Shown: positions 45,448-54,054, numbered from the stretch's first letter. The stretch: DNA of 64,000 nt from Mycolicibacterium sp. BiH015 (GCF_027706845.1 NZ_JAQGCZ010000010.1:124001-188000); one strand, 5' to 3'. Translations and numbers: made by a program. The notes: generated by a model from the letters alone, not told the origin.

Positions 45448-46200
45448 CTACGTGCGTTTGGCGGCTGCCAGCCGAGCTGCGAACTCCGGCGACTCGATCG
45501 ACGTTGCCTGCGGGCCGATCTCGACATCGACTGCGAGCCGGTGCTGGTCGGAGTCTACGGTGCCGGGGTGCGCGGTGGCGCGCATCGAGGCCTTGGTCGC
45601 GAGGACCACCTCCCTCGGTGCACTGGCCGGGCCCGCCGCCAAAGTGCGTGCGGTCGCCACGGGATCCTCGGCGACTTCCAGCGCGAGGCCGTGGCGCGCG
45701 GCGGCGTCGGCATCGAAGCGCATGCCGAACAGCAGCGAGGCCCGGGCCACCTGTGGTCCGACGAGACGTTGCAGCATCCACGTGGCGCCGCCGCCGGGAT
45801 GGATGCCGAGCTTCTGGAAGCGTGGGTCGAAGATCGCGGCGGGTCCGGCGACCCGGACGTCCGCGGCCAGCGCCAGATTCAGGCCCGCCCCGACCGCGGC
45901 GCCGTTAACTGCCGCGATCGTCGGCAACGTGCAGTCAGCCACAGCCAGGAAGCCGTCGTAGATCACCCGGAGTCCGTCCTCGGTGGCCGCACCCAACGCG
46001 GTCAGATCCGCGCCGGCGCAGAACGCCTTGCCTGCGCCGGTGACGATCACCGCGTGGACGTCGGGGTTCGCCTCGGCGGCGTCGACCGCCGCGCGCAGCG
46101 CCGCCGAGATCTCGGCGGTCACCGCGTTGCGCCGGTCGGGATCGTTGATGGTGATGAGCGCGACGCGGTCCTCGACCTGCGTCAGTACAAGATCGGACAC
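45448..46200 (-). CDS. Enoyl-CoA hydratase/isomerase (crotonase) family protein
   Basis: A 250-residue crotonase starting at GTG 46200. The CoA-binding oxyanion elements GAGKAFCAGADL and NGAAVGAGLNLALAADVRVA are present. In the position of the first catalytic Glu (usually FPE-x-KLG) it has FDPRFQKLG, so it may be an isomerase, lyase or thioesterase-type crotonase and not a hydratase. It converges on citE with no intergenic base, so it is not part of that operon. Confidence 0.88.
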   Translation of the reverse strand: MSDLVLTQVEDRVALITINDPDRRNAVTAEISAALRAAVDAAEANPDVHAVIVTGAGKAFCAGADLTALGAATEDGLRVIYDGFLAVADCTLPTIAAVNGAAVGAGLNLALAADVRVAGPAAIFDPRFQKLGIHPGGGATWMLQRLVGPQVARASLLFGMRFDADAAARHGLALEVAEDPVATARTLAAGPASAPREVVLATKASMRATAHPGTVDSDQHRLAVDVEIGPQATSIESPEFAARLAAAKRT

Positions 46201-46204
46201 CCGG

Positions 46205-47023
46205 TCAGCGTAACGGCGCGCCCAGCCCGTCGAGTATGCGCACGGCAAGGCGGCTGCCGGCGTCGACGTCGCGCCACCGCCGCGTCGCGGGATTGGACGC
46301 GTCCAGCGCGTGCCTGCTGTGTTCGAGCAGGTGGTCGGCGGCGGCTCGCGCGCGCGCCACGGCCTGTCGGCTCGCTCCGACCGCGACATCCACATCGCCT
46401 CGGCCATCGGAGATTTCAGTGATCTGGAGCTTCGCCGCATCGATGTCCGACGCCGCCCGAGCGATGTGCGCCGCCTCTGTCTCGGTGACGGCGGCCGCAC
46501 TCGATGACACGGCGAGCTGGGTACGCAGTTGACGAATGTGCTGTTGCAACATTCCGTCAGCGGACCCGACGACCACCGCGGCTGGCCCGACGGCTCCGCG
46601 AACCATGGCCGTTTTCTCCTCGCCCGCGAAGACACGCGCATGCGCCACGGACAAATCCGAGATGGTCACGTCTACAGCGCCTGCTGCCATCTCGCCGGTA
46701 GCACCATCGACGCCGGCGTCCTCACGCGACACGAGGACCCGGCGTGCCGCCCCGCCCCGCGTCGCCTCGAGAGCCGGCACCAGCACCCAGTCCGCATGAA
46801 CGGCGCCGACCACCGTGCGCCACCGGCCGGTGAGACGGCCGCCGGAGAGATGTCCTCCCCCATGCCTGCAGACAGCCACCAGCGGGTAGGCACCGATGAC
46901 GGCGGCAGCGGCGTTTTCAATGTCGGCGTCAGCGTCGAAGGCGACCGTCAACCACGCTCTGACAGTGTCGGTGACAGCGAGCTCGAGTACTTGCGAGACG
47001 AACTCGCGAGCACCGACGGACAT
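46205..47023 (-). CDS. Acyl-CoA-dehydrogenase-like protein, shortened
   Basis: A 272-residue protein, Ala/Asp-rich, with a very strong AAGGAGG site before the ATG at 47023. The middle stretch (LSGRLTG-type RHGGGHLSGGRLTGRW, DVTISDLSVAHARVF) and helical C-terminus resemble the beta-barrel and C-terminal domains of acyl-CoA dehydrogenases. The chain is far shorter than the usual 380 residues and lacks the N-terminal domain. It may form a heteromeric partner. It overlaps nothing, and ends 4 bp from the crotonase start, so these two form a unit. Confidence 0.7.
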   Translation of the reverse strand: MSVGAREFVSQVLELAVTDTVRAWLTVAFDADADIENAAAAVIGAYPLVAVCRHGGGHLSGGRLTGRWRTVVGAVHADWVLVPALEATRGGAARRVLVSREDAGVDGATGEMAAGAVDVTISDLSVAHARVFAGEEKTAMVRGAVGPAAVVVGSADGMLQQHIRQLRTQLAVSSSAAAVTETEAAHIARAASDIDAAKLQITEISDGRGDVDVAVGASRQAVARARAAADHLLEHSRHALDASNPATRRWRDVDAGSRLAVRILDGLGAPLR

Positions 47024-47082
47024 ACGCCTCCTTCCCGGACGCGGCAGATGGTAAGCATGATCGTGGCACGCAGTGAGGCGCG

Positions 47083-48195
47083 GTGAGGGCAACTCGGACG
47101 CCGGAGTCCGTCCTCGACGCGGTGCGCGCCCTGCTGCCCACCATCCGCGCTTCGGCCGCCACCGTCGATCACACCGCCGAGGTAGCGCCGGAGATCATCG
47201 ATGCACTGCACGACGCAGGCTATTTCTCGCTGCTGAGACCTCCGGCTTTCGGTGGTCTCGACAGCGCGCCGGAGCAGTATCTGACCGCGACGCGGGAGCT
47301 TTCGGCGGCCTGCATGTCGACCGGCTGGCTCGCGGGATGGCTCGGTGTCAACAGCTGGGGGCTTTCGGTGCGCGAAGAGTCTGTGCTGCAGGAAATCTGG
47401 GGTACAGATCACCGTGCGCTGCTCTGCTCGTCGTATGCCCCGACCGGCCGGCTGCAGCGTGTAGAGGGTGGGTTCCGGCTGTCCGGTCGCTGGACCAGAT
47501 GCACGGGTGCGCGGCACTCCTCGTGGTTGAGTGCCGCGGCGCTTCGTCTCGGCAGTGACGGCGCGGCACAGGACTTCATGGCTGTGCTGGTGCCGCGGGC
47601 CGACTATGTCGTCGAACCCACGTGGAACGGCCTCGGGCTGAAGGGGATCGGTGCCGACGACGTGCTGGTGTCGGGCGCGTTCGTGCCTGACCATCGCACG
47701 TTCAGCTGGCTGCATTCCGGGCGGAACGCCACCGCGACGCCCCTCGACAGACTTCCGCAGCCGACCGTGTTCACGCTCGCGGGGACGATGCCGCTGTTGG
47801 GCGGCGCGCAGCGGGTGCTGGCTGCGCAGGACGCCGCGGCCAGCTCCGCGCCTCTGAGCTCTATCGCGATGGCCAACAGCGGCATCGAGCTTTCGCTGCT
47901 GCAGATCCAGCGCAATGTGGGCGAGCTGGTGGCGTGTGTCAGCTCCGGTGGCCAGCCGGATGCGGAGTTGGTCCTGCGCACCCGTCGAGATCAGGTGATG
48001 GCGTGCGAGCGGGCCTTCAAGGCGGTCGGTGCGATCGTCTCCGATGCGCACGGCAGTGGCGACGACGAACTCCTCGAGCGGTTGTGGCGGGACATGCAGA
48101 CTGCCCGCAAGCACGTGTCGAGCAATATCGACCAGGTCCTGGCCGTCGCAGGCCGATTCGCGCTGGGACTCAACGTCGATGATCTCATCTGGTAG
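47083..48195 (+). CDS. Acyl-CoA dehydrogenase/HsaA-type flavin monooxygenase family
   Basis: A 370-residue protein of the acyl-CoA dehydrogenase fold. N-terminal helical domain (VLDAVRALLPTIRASAATVD, LHDAGYFSLLRPPAFGG), a central barrel (GGFRLSGRWTRCTGARHSSW) and a C-terminal four-helix domain. The LRPPAFGGLD and FRLSGRW patterns are commoner in HsaA/HpaB-like flavin-dependent hydroxylases than in true dehydrogenases, so hydroxylation of an aromatic or steroid-derived substrate is possible. GTG start at 47083; divergent from the shortened homologue. Confidence 0.8.
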   Translation: MRATRTPESVLDAVRALLPTIRASAATVDHTAEVAPEIIDALHDAGYFSLLRPPAFGGLDSAPEQYLTATRELSAACMSTGWLAGWLGVNSWGLSVREESVLQEIWGTDHRALLCSSYAPTGRLQRVEGGFRLSGRWTRCTGARHSSWLSAAALRLGSDGAAQDFMAVLVPRADYVVEPTWNGLGLKGIGADDVLVSGAFVPDHRTFSWLHSGRNATATPLDRLPQPTVFTLAGTMPLLGGAQRVLAAQDAAASSAPLSSIAMANSGIELSLLQIQRNVGELVACVSSGGQPDAELVLRTRRDQVMACERAFKAVGAIVSDAHGSGDDELLERLWRDMQTARKHVSSNIDQVLAVAGRFALGLNVDDLIW

Positions 48196-48201
48196 GAGCG
48201 C

Positions 48202-49044
48202 TCAGACCCAGTCGTCCGACGACAGGGTGCGGAGCACCCGTGACAACATGTCATCGGTGACGGCGGCGAGGTCGGGCTGTTGGTCGGCGGCCGTCGGTGC
48301 CGCTCCGACCCGGTCGGCGATGCTGCGTGCCGCGCGGGTCAGAAACGGCGCCACCCTGGTGAGGCGTTCGGCCGGCGCGGGACCGATCAGCGAGAGTCCT
48401 GCCACCGCGCCGTCGGTACTGAGGATCGGCGCCGCGATACCGGCCAGGTTCACGACGAGCTCCTGGTCGTCGTAGGCCAGCCCGTGTCGGGAGCGAATCC
48501 GCGCCAGTTCCGTGTGCAGCGACGACAGGTCTCCTAGCGTGGCCGGCGTGCACTTGCGAAGCGGGCCGCCGAGCAACTCGTCGACGGTCTCGGCGGGAAA
48601 CGTCGCCAAGATGGCCTTGCCGAGCGCGCTCGCGTGTGCCGGCGTCCGGTCCCCGACACCGACCGGGACCGCGACGCTGCTGCTGCCCGAGATCTTGTCC
48701 AGGTAAACGACATCCGAGCCGAGCAGCACCCCGAGCTGCACGACGAGCGTGGTGTCGCTCTGCAAGCGGTCCAGTACCGGCGCAGCGGCGGCGCGCAGGG
48801 CGGAGTGGTCGCCGGTGCCTGCTCCCGGCAGCGAGGATGCGGCCAGGCAGTACCCGTCCGAGCGATGCTGCAGCAGACCCGCGGCATGTAATTGGGTGAG
48901 GATGCGGTGCACCGACGATCTGGGCAGCCCGGCGCGGGCAGCCACCTGGTCGAGTCGCAGAACGCGGCCGGCCCGGTCGAAGCATCCGAGGATCAGCGCG
49001 ACCCGCGCCACCATCGATGCCGGCGCGTCGGCGTGAAGGACCAC
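48202..49044 (-). CDS. IclR family transcriptional regulator
   Basis: A 280-residue regulator with an N-terminal winged HTH (VARVALILGCFDRAGRVLRL, RAGLPRSSVHRILTQLHAAGLL) and an IclR effector domain (VYLDKISG, PAHASALGKAILA, LAYDDQELVVNLAGIAAPI). The start is uncertain: ATG 49095 gives 17 extra residues, but it sits 6 bp beyond a strong terminator hairpin, so GTG 49044 (possibly leaderless) is preferred. It converges on the HsaA-like gene with 6 bp between them and may regulate it. Confidence 0.88.
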   Translation of the reverse strand: MVLHADAPASMVARVALILGCFDRAGRVLRLDQVAARAGLPRSSVHRILTQLHAAGLLQHRSDGYCLAASSLPGAGTGDHSALRAAAAPVLDRLQSDTTLVVQLGVLLGSDVVYLDKISGSSSVAVPVGVGDRTPAHASALGKAILATFPAETVDELLGGPLRKCTPATLGDLSSLHTELARIRSRHGLAYDDQELVVNLAGIAAPILSTDGAVAGLSLIGPAPAERLTRVAPFLTRAARSIADRVGAAPTAADQQPDLAAVTDDMLSRVLRTLSSDDWV

Positions 49045-49100
49045 CCCGACACGGTAGGGCCGCAGCCGGCGCGGCGGAGCCGAAATGCCCGACATGCAAT

Positions 49101-49129
49101 CGGCCCCCTCCCGCTGTGGGAGGGGGCCG
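49101..49129 (-). terminator. Strong hairpin after the histidine phosphatase gene
   Basis: A perfect 12-bp stem, CGGCCCCCTCCC (49101-49112) pairing with GGGAGGGGGCCG (49118-49129), with a 5-nt loop, 13 bp beyond the phosphatase stop. No U-run, but the stem is very stable. Confidence 0.75.
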
Positions 49130-49142
49130 ATGCCGGTGTCGG

Positions 49143-50465
49143 TCAGGCGGCGTCGCGCTGTGCGTCCTCACCGTCTCGGTCAGCGGCGTCGTCGTCAGCC
49201 TCCGAGGAGTCTTGCGTCGCGGACTCGTCGGCGTCCTCGGTCGTCTCCGCCGCGTCGTTCGCATCGACGGTGTCGGACACCTCATCAGGCTCGGTGCCGT
49301 CCTCGTCATCGGATTTCACCGCGTCGAGCACGCTGTCGTCGTCGCCGGCACGGTCGGCGTCCGCCTTGGAGGTGGACCTGCCTGTCGACGGCGCACTGTC
49401 GGCGTCCGACACATCGGCGTCTGCCGCAGCGTCGTCCTGGCCGACCGCCGCAGCGACTGCTGTCGCGGTCTCCTGCGCCGGCTGCTCGGCCTTCTTGTTG
49501 AGGTCGCTGATGATCTTCGCGTGTACCGCACGGTGGTATTTTGCGATCGAGAACTTGGCCTCGGCGATGCTGCGGTTGAATGCCGTTGCGATGGTGGCGA
49601 AGTCGCGAGATGCGAACGACGCGAAGAACTCCCTGCCGCTGGCGGTCAGCTGGCGGTTCAGGGTCCGCCACTGGCGGCGGACCTCGGCGGTCAGCGTCGG
49701 CTCCGGGCTGAACAGCTTTCCGTTCCAGTTGACCAGAGTCCAGCCGTCTTCGGCGTTGCCTTCGACGATCACGTAGTTGGTGTTGCTCAACGGCGCGGTA
49801 CGCAGCAGGTCGATCTTTTCAGCGGCCGTGAGGTTCTGCGCGTTCATCATCGTCCAGAACATGATCGCTCCACCGTGGGAGAAGATCACCGGGTTGCGGT
49901 CGCCGTTGTCGTAGATCGTCTGAAGGGCGCCGTCGACCCGCGCATCGAACTCGTTGCCGTCGATCGACCCGGGGATGCGCAGATCCCGGTTGCCCTGGAT
50001 GGCCCAGGCAAGTGGGAAGAGGCCGTAGCCGGTTTGTGCCTGGCTTTCGGGGGTGCCTTCGAAGACACCGGCCTCGATCTCCTGCAGCCCTGAGACGACC
50101 TGGATGGGCAACGCGAGGTACTGGGACATCGGTGCCGCCGTGAGCTGAGTGCGCACCATCGTGGAGGCATAGATCGCGTCGTAGTTGTTGTCGCCGAGGA
50201 TGCCGGCGATCGTCTGGGACTGCTGGTGGCCTGTGGGGGTCAGCACCGGCCCCGGTGTGGACGTGTCGATCAGGCCCGACGCATTGCCTGCGGACTGTCC
50301 GTGGCGCACGAAGGTGACCCGCATCAGTTCGGCTGCCGAGGCGGGCAGCGCTGCACCGACCAGCACGGTCGTGGCCACCGTCACGGCCCCGACGATGCGC
50401 AGCACCGCGTTTCGGCGCCACGCTTTGGGCCGTCGTGTCGCGCCTGTCGAAGACGCATCATTCAT
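49143..50465 (-). CDS. Secreted histidine phosphatase (phosphoglycerate-mutase-like) with acidic tail
   Basis: A 440-residue exported protein. A basic N-terminus and hydrophobic segment end at ASA-AELM (cleavage about residue 46). The phosphatase domain shows VTFVRHGQSAGN (phospho-accepting His), EIEAGVFEGTP, and VIFSHGGAIM with the second His. After about residue 300 the chain becomes a 100-residue Asp/Glu/Ala/Ser-rich disordered tail (DSDNADAAETTEDADES-type). GGGAGGAAG precedes ATG 50465. Substrate outside the cell unknown; the tail may bind divalent metal or wall polymers. Confidence 0.87.
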   Translation of the reverse strand: MNDASSTGATRRPKAWRRNAVLRIVGAVTVATTVLVGAALPASAAELMRVTFVRHGQSAGNASGLIDTSTPGPVLTPTGHQQSQTIAGILGDNNYDAIYASTMVRTQLTAAPMSQYLALPIQVVSGLQEIEAGVFEGTPESQAQTGYGLFPLAWAIQGNRDLRIPGSIDGNEFDARVDGALQTIYDNGDRNPVIFSHGGAIMFWTMMNAQNLTAAEKIDLLRTAPLSNTNYVIVEGNAEDGWTLVNWNGKLFSPEPTLTAEVRRQWRTLNRQLTASGREFFASFASRDFATIATAFNRSIAEAKFSIAKYHRAVHAKIISDLNKKAEQPAQETATAVAAAVGQDDAAADADVSDADSAPSTGRSTSKADADRAGDDDSVLDAVKSDDEDGTEPDEVSDTVDANDAAETTEDADESATQDSSEADDDAADRDGEDAQRDAA

Positions 50466-50559
50466 GGAACACTTCCTCCCGCCGTTGTTCAGGACAGCGC
50501 CCACGGTGAACGGCGGGTGAACGCGCAACAAGGCGCAGTCCCACTCAGCGAGACTTGGG

Positions 50560-51324
50560 TCAGAGCTTTGCCAACAACGCGGCCGCGCGCACCTCGCCGT
50601 CGACGACGAAGGCGAGGTCCACGACGGTGGCTTCCGAACCTCGCCGACGCAGCCAGCCGATCGTCACGTCCTCGCCGTACTTGATGGGTTTGCGGTACTC
50701 GATCACGGCCCGGTAGGGCGGAGTGCACACCTCGGGCACCAGTGCCATGACCTCGTGGATCGCGTGCCAGTATGCCGTGTTCGTGACGTGCTCGAAGAGG
50801 TCGATGTCGGTGCGGCGCAGGGCGAACGGGACCGCCTCGTCGGTGACGGCCGGGTTCTGCAGCCAGGGACGCCACTTGAGGCGGTGGTCGTCGGTCGTCG
50901 TCGAGAACCGCGCGATGAGGGAATCGGTTGCGCGTTGCGGCGTAAGGGTTTTCGCGTTGATCGCGATCCAGAACCCCTCGGTCTCGATGCGTCCGCCATC
51001 GCTTCCCACGAGGTCGACGCGCATGGTGCACCAACGTGTCGACAGCGCCGAGCACCATCTGCTGAACGAGACCTCGTCGGGGAATTCGATCGGCTCGATC
51101 ACGTCGATCACGGTGCGCTGAACCAGCCAGTGCGGGTGGTCTTCGGCCTCGCCGGCATCAACGAGGTTCTCGGCGCCCACCTCCTGGATGTACCGGGCCA
51201 CGCCGTCGAGGCGAAGGTTGAGATCGCTGCCGATGTCACCCGTGGCGACGCGCCATGCGGTGCGGTAGACGTAGCCGGATTCCGGCAGCGCGGCCAGGCG
51301 ACGGTTCACGTCCTCGGTAGCCAT
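50560..51324 (-). CDS. Acyl-ACP thioesterase-like protein
   Basis: A 254-residue double hot-dog protein of the acyl-ACP thioesterase (FatA/FatB-like) family. N-terminal hot-dog YVYRTAWRVATGDIGSDLNLRLDGVARYIQEVGAENL, then WLVQRTVIDVIEPIEFPDEV, and a second hot-dog with ALRRTDIDLFEHVTNTAYWHAI, where Asp/His/Asn form the usual active-site cluster. It releases fatty acids from ACP or CoA. Similar proteins exist in all mycobacteria. Start ATG 51324. Confidence 0.88.
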   Translation of the reverse strand: MATEDVNRRLAALPESGYVYRTAWRVATGDIGSDLNLRLDGVARYIQEVGAENLVDAGEAEDHPHWLVQRTVIDVIEPIEFPDEVSFSRWCSALSTRWCTMRVDLVGSDGGRIETEGFWIAINAKTLTPQRATDSLIARFSTTTDDHRLKWRPWLQNPAVTDEAVPFALRRTDIDLFEHVTNTAYWHAIHEVMALVPEVCTPPYRAVIEYRKPIKYGEDVTIGWLRRRGSEATVVDLAFVVDGEVRAAALLAKL

Positions 51325-51330
51325 CGACGC

Positions 51331-51930
51331 TCAGCCTACGGTTCGCCGCCACCGAAGCAGATACCGGTAGTACAACCCGCGCCGCACCGTTGCTCCAGGA
51401 ATTACGTCGTCGGCGACGGCGCGGATCTCCGCGAGACTTTCGCGGGGTTCCGTCATCACCAGTCCGACATCGGGTGTCTCGCGATGCAGCCGCGAGGCGA
51501 GGCGGACCGCAGGCAGGCAAAGGCCCGCCCAAACCCAGTCCAGCGCAGTCTTGTTCGCGCTGAGTCCGACGATCGCGATCTCACCCGAGGGTGTCAACAA
51601 CTCTCGCGCTGTGCTCAGCGCCGCGCGCAGGTCCATGTGGTGGATCGCCGCGACGAACGTGATCAGGTCGAAGCGGGCATCGCCGGGGTCGTAGGCGTCG
51701 AAGGGCTGCTCGACGATCGTGACGTTCCGGCGGCCGGAGAGCCGCTCCCGCGCGCGCCGCACCGCGTCCGGGTCGGCGTCGATACCGACGACCGACCGGG
51801 ACAGCGGTGCCAGGCGCTCGGCGAGCAGCCCGTCACCGCATCCGACGTCGAGGACGGTGCCGTGGTGCTCGTCGGCGATGCCCGCCAGCCAGGGGTGGTA
51901 TGCGGTGTTGTGGTTCCAGTAATCGTGCAT
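51331..51930 (-). CDS. Class I SAM-dependent methyltransferase
   Basis: A 199-residue methyltransferase (MHDYWNHNTAYHPWL start). SAM motif I is VLDVGCGDGLLAERL, with acidic GIDADPDAV at the end of beta-2 and FDLITFVAAIHHMDL as motif IV. The substrate is unknown. It is followed 6 bp later by the thioesterase start on the same strand and preceded 7 bp earlier by the dienelactone hydrolase, so the three genes form an operon. Confidence 0.88.
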   Translation of the reverse strand: MHDYWNHNTAYHPWLAGIADEHHGTVLDVGCGDGLLAERLAPLSRSVVGIDADPDAVRRARERLSGRRNVTIVEQPFDAYDPGDARFDLITFVAAIHHMDLRAALSTARELLTPSGEIAIVGLSANKTALDWVWAGLCLPAVRLASRLHRETPDVGLVMTEPRESLAEIRAVADDVIPGATVRRGLYYRYLLRWRRTVG

Positions 51931-51937
51931 GCCCGAG

Positions 51938-52678
51938 CTACTCGGCGCCGGCGAAACACTCGGCGAGGAAGTGGCTTGCCGCCGTCCACGCCCGCGCAGA
52001 GGCGGATTCGCTGAAGAGCACACCACGGGACGGGTCGTTGGCGAAGGGTGCCATGAAGGCATGCATCGTGTTGCCGTAGGCGTGCAATTGCCAGTCGACG
52101 CCCCTCCCGGAGAACTCCGCTCCCAGTGCGACGACGTCCTCCGGCGGAGCGAACGGGTCGTCCCAGCCGTGGAACACGATGACCTTCGCGGTGACGTCGC
52201 GCCACCCGTCGCCATCCGGGGGAGGTGTGAGGAGGCCGTGGAAGCTGGCGACCCCGACGAGAGGATGGCCGTACCGAGCAAGGTCGAGCACACAGAGCCC
52301 GCCGAAGCAGAAGCCGATGGCTGCCATGCGCTGTGCGTCGACCTGCGGCGCTGCCGCCAACGTTGCCAGCACGGTGGCGAGTCGCTCGGCCAGCGCGACG
52401 CGATCCTCGACGAAGCCCGCCATCGCCGCGCCGGTGGCTTCGATGCCGCCGCGGCTGACGTCCTCGCCGAACAGATCCACGGCAATGGCTTGGTAACCCT
52501 GTTCGACGAGGCGCGTCGCGAACTGCATCTGAGCGTCGCTGCGACCTTCCATGCCGTGGAAGACCAACACGGTCGGCGCAGGTCCGGCCCCGTCGTAGCG
52601 GTAATCGTCGTGGACCAGGACAGAGTCGAAGGAGCTGCCGTCGATGTCGTGCCGCAGGGATGTGGTGTGCACAGTCAC
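51938..52678 (-). CDS. Dienelactone hydrolase family protein
   Basis: A 246-residue alpha/beta hydrolase starting at GTG 52678. VFHGMEGRSD carries the oxyanion region, the nucleophile is Cys in IGFCFGGLCV (the dienelactone hydrolase type, not Ser), Asp in HGWDDPFAP and His in NTMHAFMAP. DLH proteins open lactones in aromatic degradation. An upstream extension of 63 codons to 52867 overlaps the next gene and is not used. Confidence 0.88.
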   Translation of the reverse strand: MTVHTTSLRHDIDGSSFDSVLVHDDYRYDGAGPAPTVLVFHGMEGRSDAQMQFATRLVEQGYQAIAVDLFGEDVSRGGIEATGAAMAGFVEDRVALAERLATVLATLAAAPQVDAQRMAAIGFCFGGLCVLDLARYGHPLVGVASFHGLLTPPPDGDGWRDVTAKVIVFHGWDDPFAPPEDVVALGAEFSGRGVDWQLHAYGNTMHAFMAPFANDPSRGVLFSESASARAWTAASHFLAECFAGAE

Positions 52679-52748
52679 GGGGCTGACATTTCCAGCTGTT
52701 CGGGCCCCGCGCGAGGGCGTTCGCTTCCCGCGGAACCTCACCACGCAG

Positions 52749-53159
52749 CTAGAACTCGCCCCAGCCGCCCTGCACCATCGTCTGGAACTTCCAGCCGCGG
52801 TCGGTTTTGACCAGCAGGTCGCCGTAGCGCATGTGCTGGCGGTGCTCACCAGCGGTGATGGTCGCATCGGTGATCACGAACACCAGGTTTTCGTTGATGA
52901 AATGCGGCGTCCGCACCGACTCCATCGAGACGTCGCCGGCGTCGCCGAGTTGTTCGGTCATCTGGTTGATGAACGTGTCCCGGTCGCATGACGCCGCATA
53001 ACCGTCGGTCACCTCGTTGAGGGGGAACATCGCTTCGTCGGCCATGGCGTCGATCTCTTTGGCGACAGCGAGTGCGTCGTAACGCGTGAACCACGCCAGG
53101 ACGTCGTCGACATCGGTGGGGGAGGGAGCGAAGCCGCCGGGTGCGGGAAGGGATGTCAT
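52749..53159 (-). CDS. NTF2-like (SnoaL) protein, 136 aa
   Basis: A 136-residue protein starting MTSLPAPGGFAPSPTDVDDVLAWFTRYDALAVAKE. NTF2-like features: an N-terminal helix followed by AMFPLNEVTDGYAA, QHMRYGDLLVKTDRGWKFQTM. GGAGA precedes the ATG. It shares the spacer carrying the heptamer operator with the divergent TetR gene, which probably controls it. Ligand unknown. Confidence 0.8.
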   Translation of the reverse strand: MTSLPAPGGFAPSPTDVDDVLAWFTRYDALAVAKEIDAMADEAMFPLNEVTDGYAASCDRDTFINQMTEQLGDAGDVSMESVRTPHFINENLVFVITDATITAGEHRQHMRYGDLLVKTDRGWKFQTMVQGGWGEF

Positions 53160-53175
53160 AGGTCTCCTCGTGTCT

Positions 53176-53203
53176 ACGTACAAAGTACAACGTACAGCGT
53201 ACA
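53176..53203. promoter_or_regulatory. Four tandem NNGTACA heptamers (TetR operator)
   Basis: ACGTACA, AAGTACA, ACGTACA and GCGTACA follow each other without gaps (7-bp period). Since GTAC is itself a palindrome, the array also reads as nested inverted repeats. It lies 16 bp before the NTF2-like start and 24 bp before the TetR start, the expected place for autoregulation and repression. Confidence 0.75.
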
Positions 53204-53227
53204 TAGAAACCACGCTACGATTGCCGC

Positions 53228-53992
53228 GTGGACAGAAGCAGTGCTGGAGACCCGGCGCGCACTCTGGCGCTGTTGTGGAGGGCGCCCGACGACGCACGGG
53301 CGGCACGTGGGCCGAAGCAGCGCACTTCGGTCGATGCCGTGGTTTCCGCGGCGATCGACATCGCCGATACCGACGGGCTGTCGGCTCTGACCATCCGTGC
53401 GGTCGCAAAGAAGCTGGGCATCGCACCTATGGCGACGTACACCTACGTGCCGGGTAAGGCCGAACTCCTCGACCTGATCCTCGATTCGGTCTACCTGCAC
53501 ATGCCGCGCCCCGACATCTCTCAAATGCCCTGGCGGGAAAGGGTTTCGACCATCGCAGCAGAAAACCGATCAATGCTCGCTGCGCACCCGTGGGTGGTAC
53601 AAGTGGCCACCACCCGTCCGCCGCTGGGGCCCGGAACCTGCGCGAAGTATGAGCACGAACTGCAGGCATTCGACGGCCTCGGGCTCGCCGACGTCGAGAT
53701 GGATTCGGCTCTGACATACGTGCTGGGCTTCGTCGCGGCGGTGGCCCGTATCGAGATCGACACCCACAAAGCGCGGGTCGGCAGCGGAATCAGCGACCAG
53801 GCCTGGTGGGAACGTGCGGAACCCCTGCTGGCCACAGTGTTCACCGCAGAGAAGTTTCCCCTGGCGGCGCGGGTGGGCGCTGCAGCAGGGCAGGCGTTCA
53901 ACAGTGCGGTCAGCGCGGATCATGCCTACGAGTTCGGGCTCGCGCGAGTGCTCGACGGGTTGGCTACCGTGATCGACCGCACACCCGGGTGA
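53228..53992 (+). CDS. TetR family transcriptional regulator
   Basis: A 254-residue regulator of the TetR_C-tetracycline-like branch. The HTH at residues 33-78 includes AVVSAAIDIADTDGLSALTIRAVAKKLGIAPMATYTYVPGKAELLDL. The ligand domain ends in AAAGQAFNSAVSADHAYEFGLARVLDGL. GTG start at 53228. It presumably binds the heptamer array just upstream and controls the divergent NTF2-like gene, and perhaps the alpha/beta hydrolase downstream (62 bp gap). Confidence 0.9.
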   Translation: MDRSSAGDPARTLALLWRAPDDARAARGPKQRTSVDAVVSAAIDIADTDGLSALTIRAVAKKLGIAPMATYTYVPGKAELLDLILDSVYLHMPRPDISQMPWRERVSTIAAENRSMLAAHPWVVQVATTRPPLGPGTCAKYEHELQAFDGLGLADVEMDSALTYVLGFVAAVARIEIDTHKARVGSGISDQAWWERAEPLLATVFTAEKFPLAARVGAAAGQAFNSAVSADHAYEFGLARVLDGLATVIDRTPG

Positions 53993-54054
53993 AGGTGTCT
54001 GACAGGTGTGGGTACATCAGCACAAACCACGCCGAGGAGAGGACCCGTCCTTCC

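Noticed and set aside
51331..52485. 384-residue minus-strand frame overlapping the methyltransferase
   Set aside because: Only the last 199 codons are protein-like; upstream codons are out of frame with the dienelactone hydrolase that occupies the same DNA.
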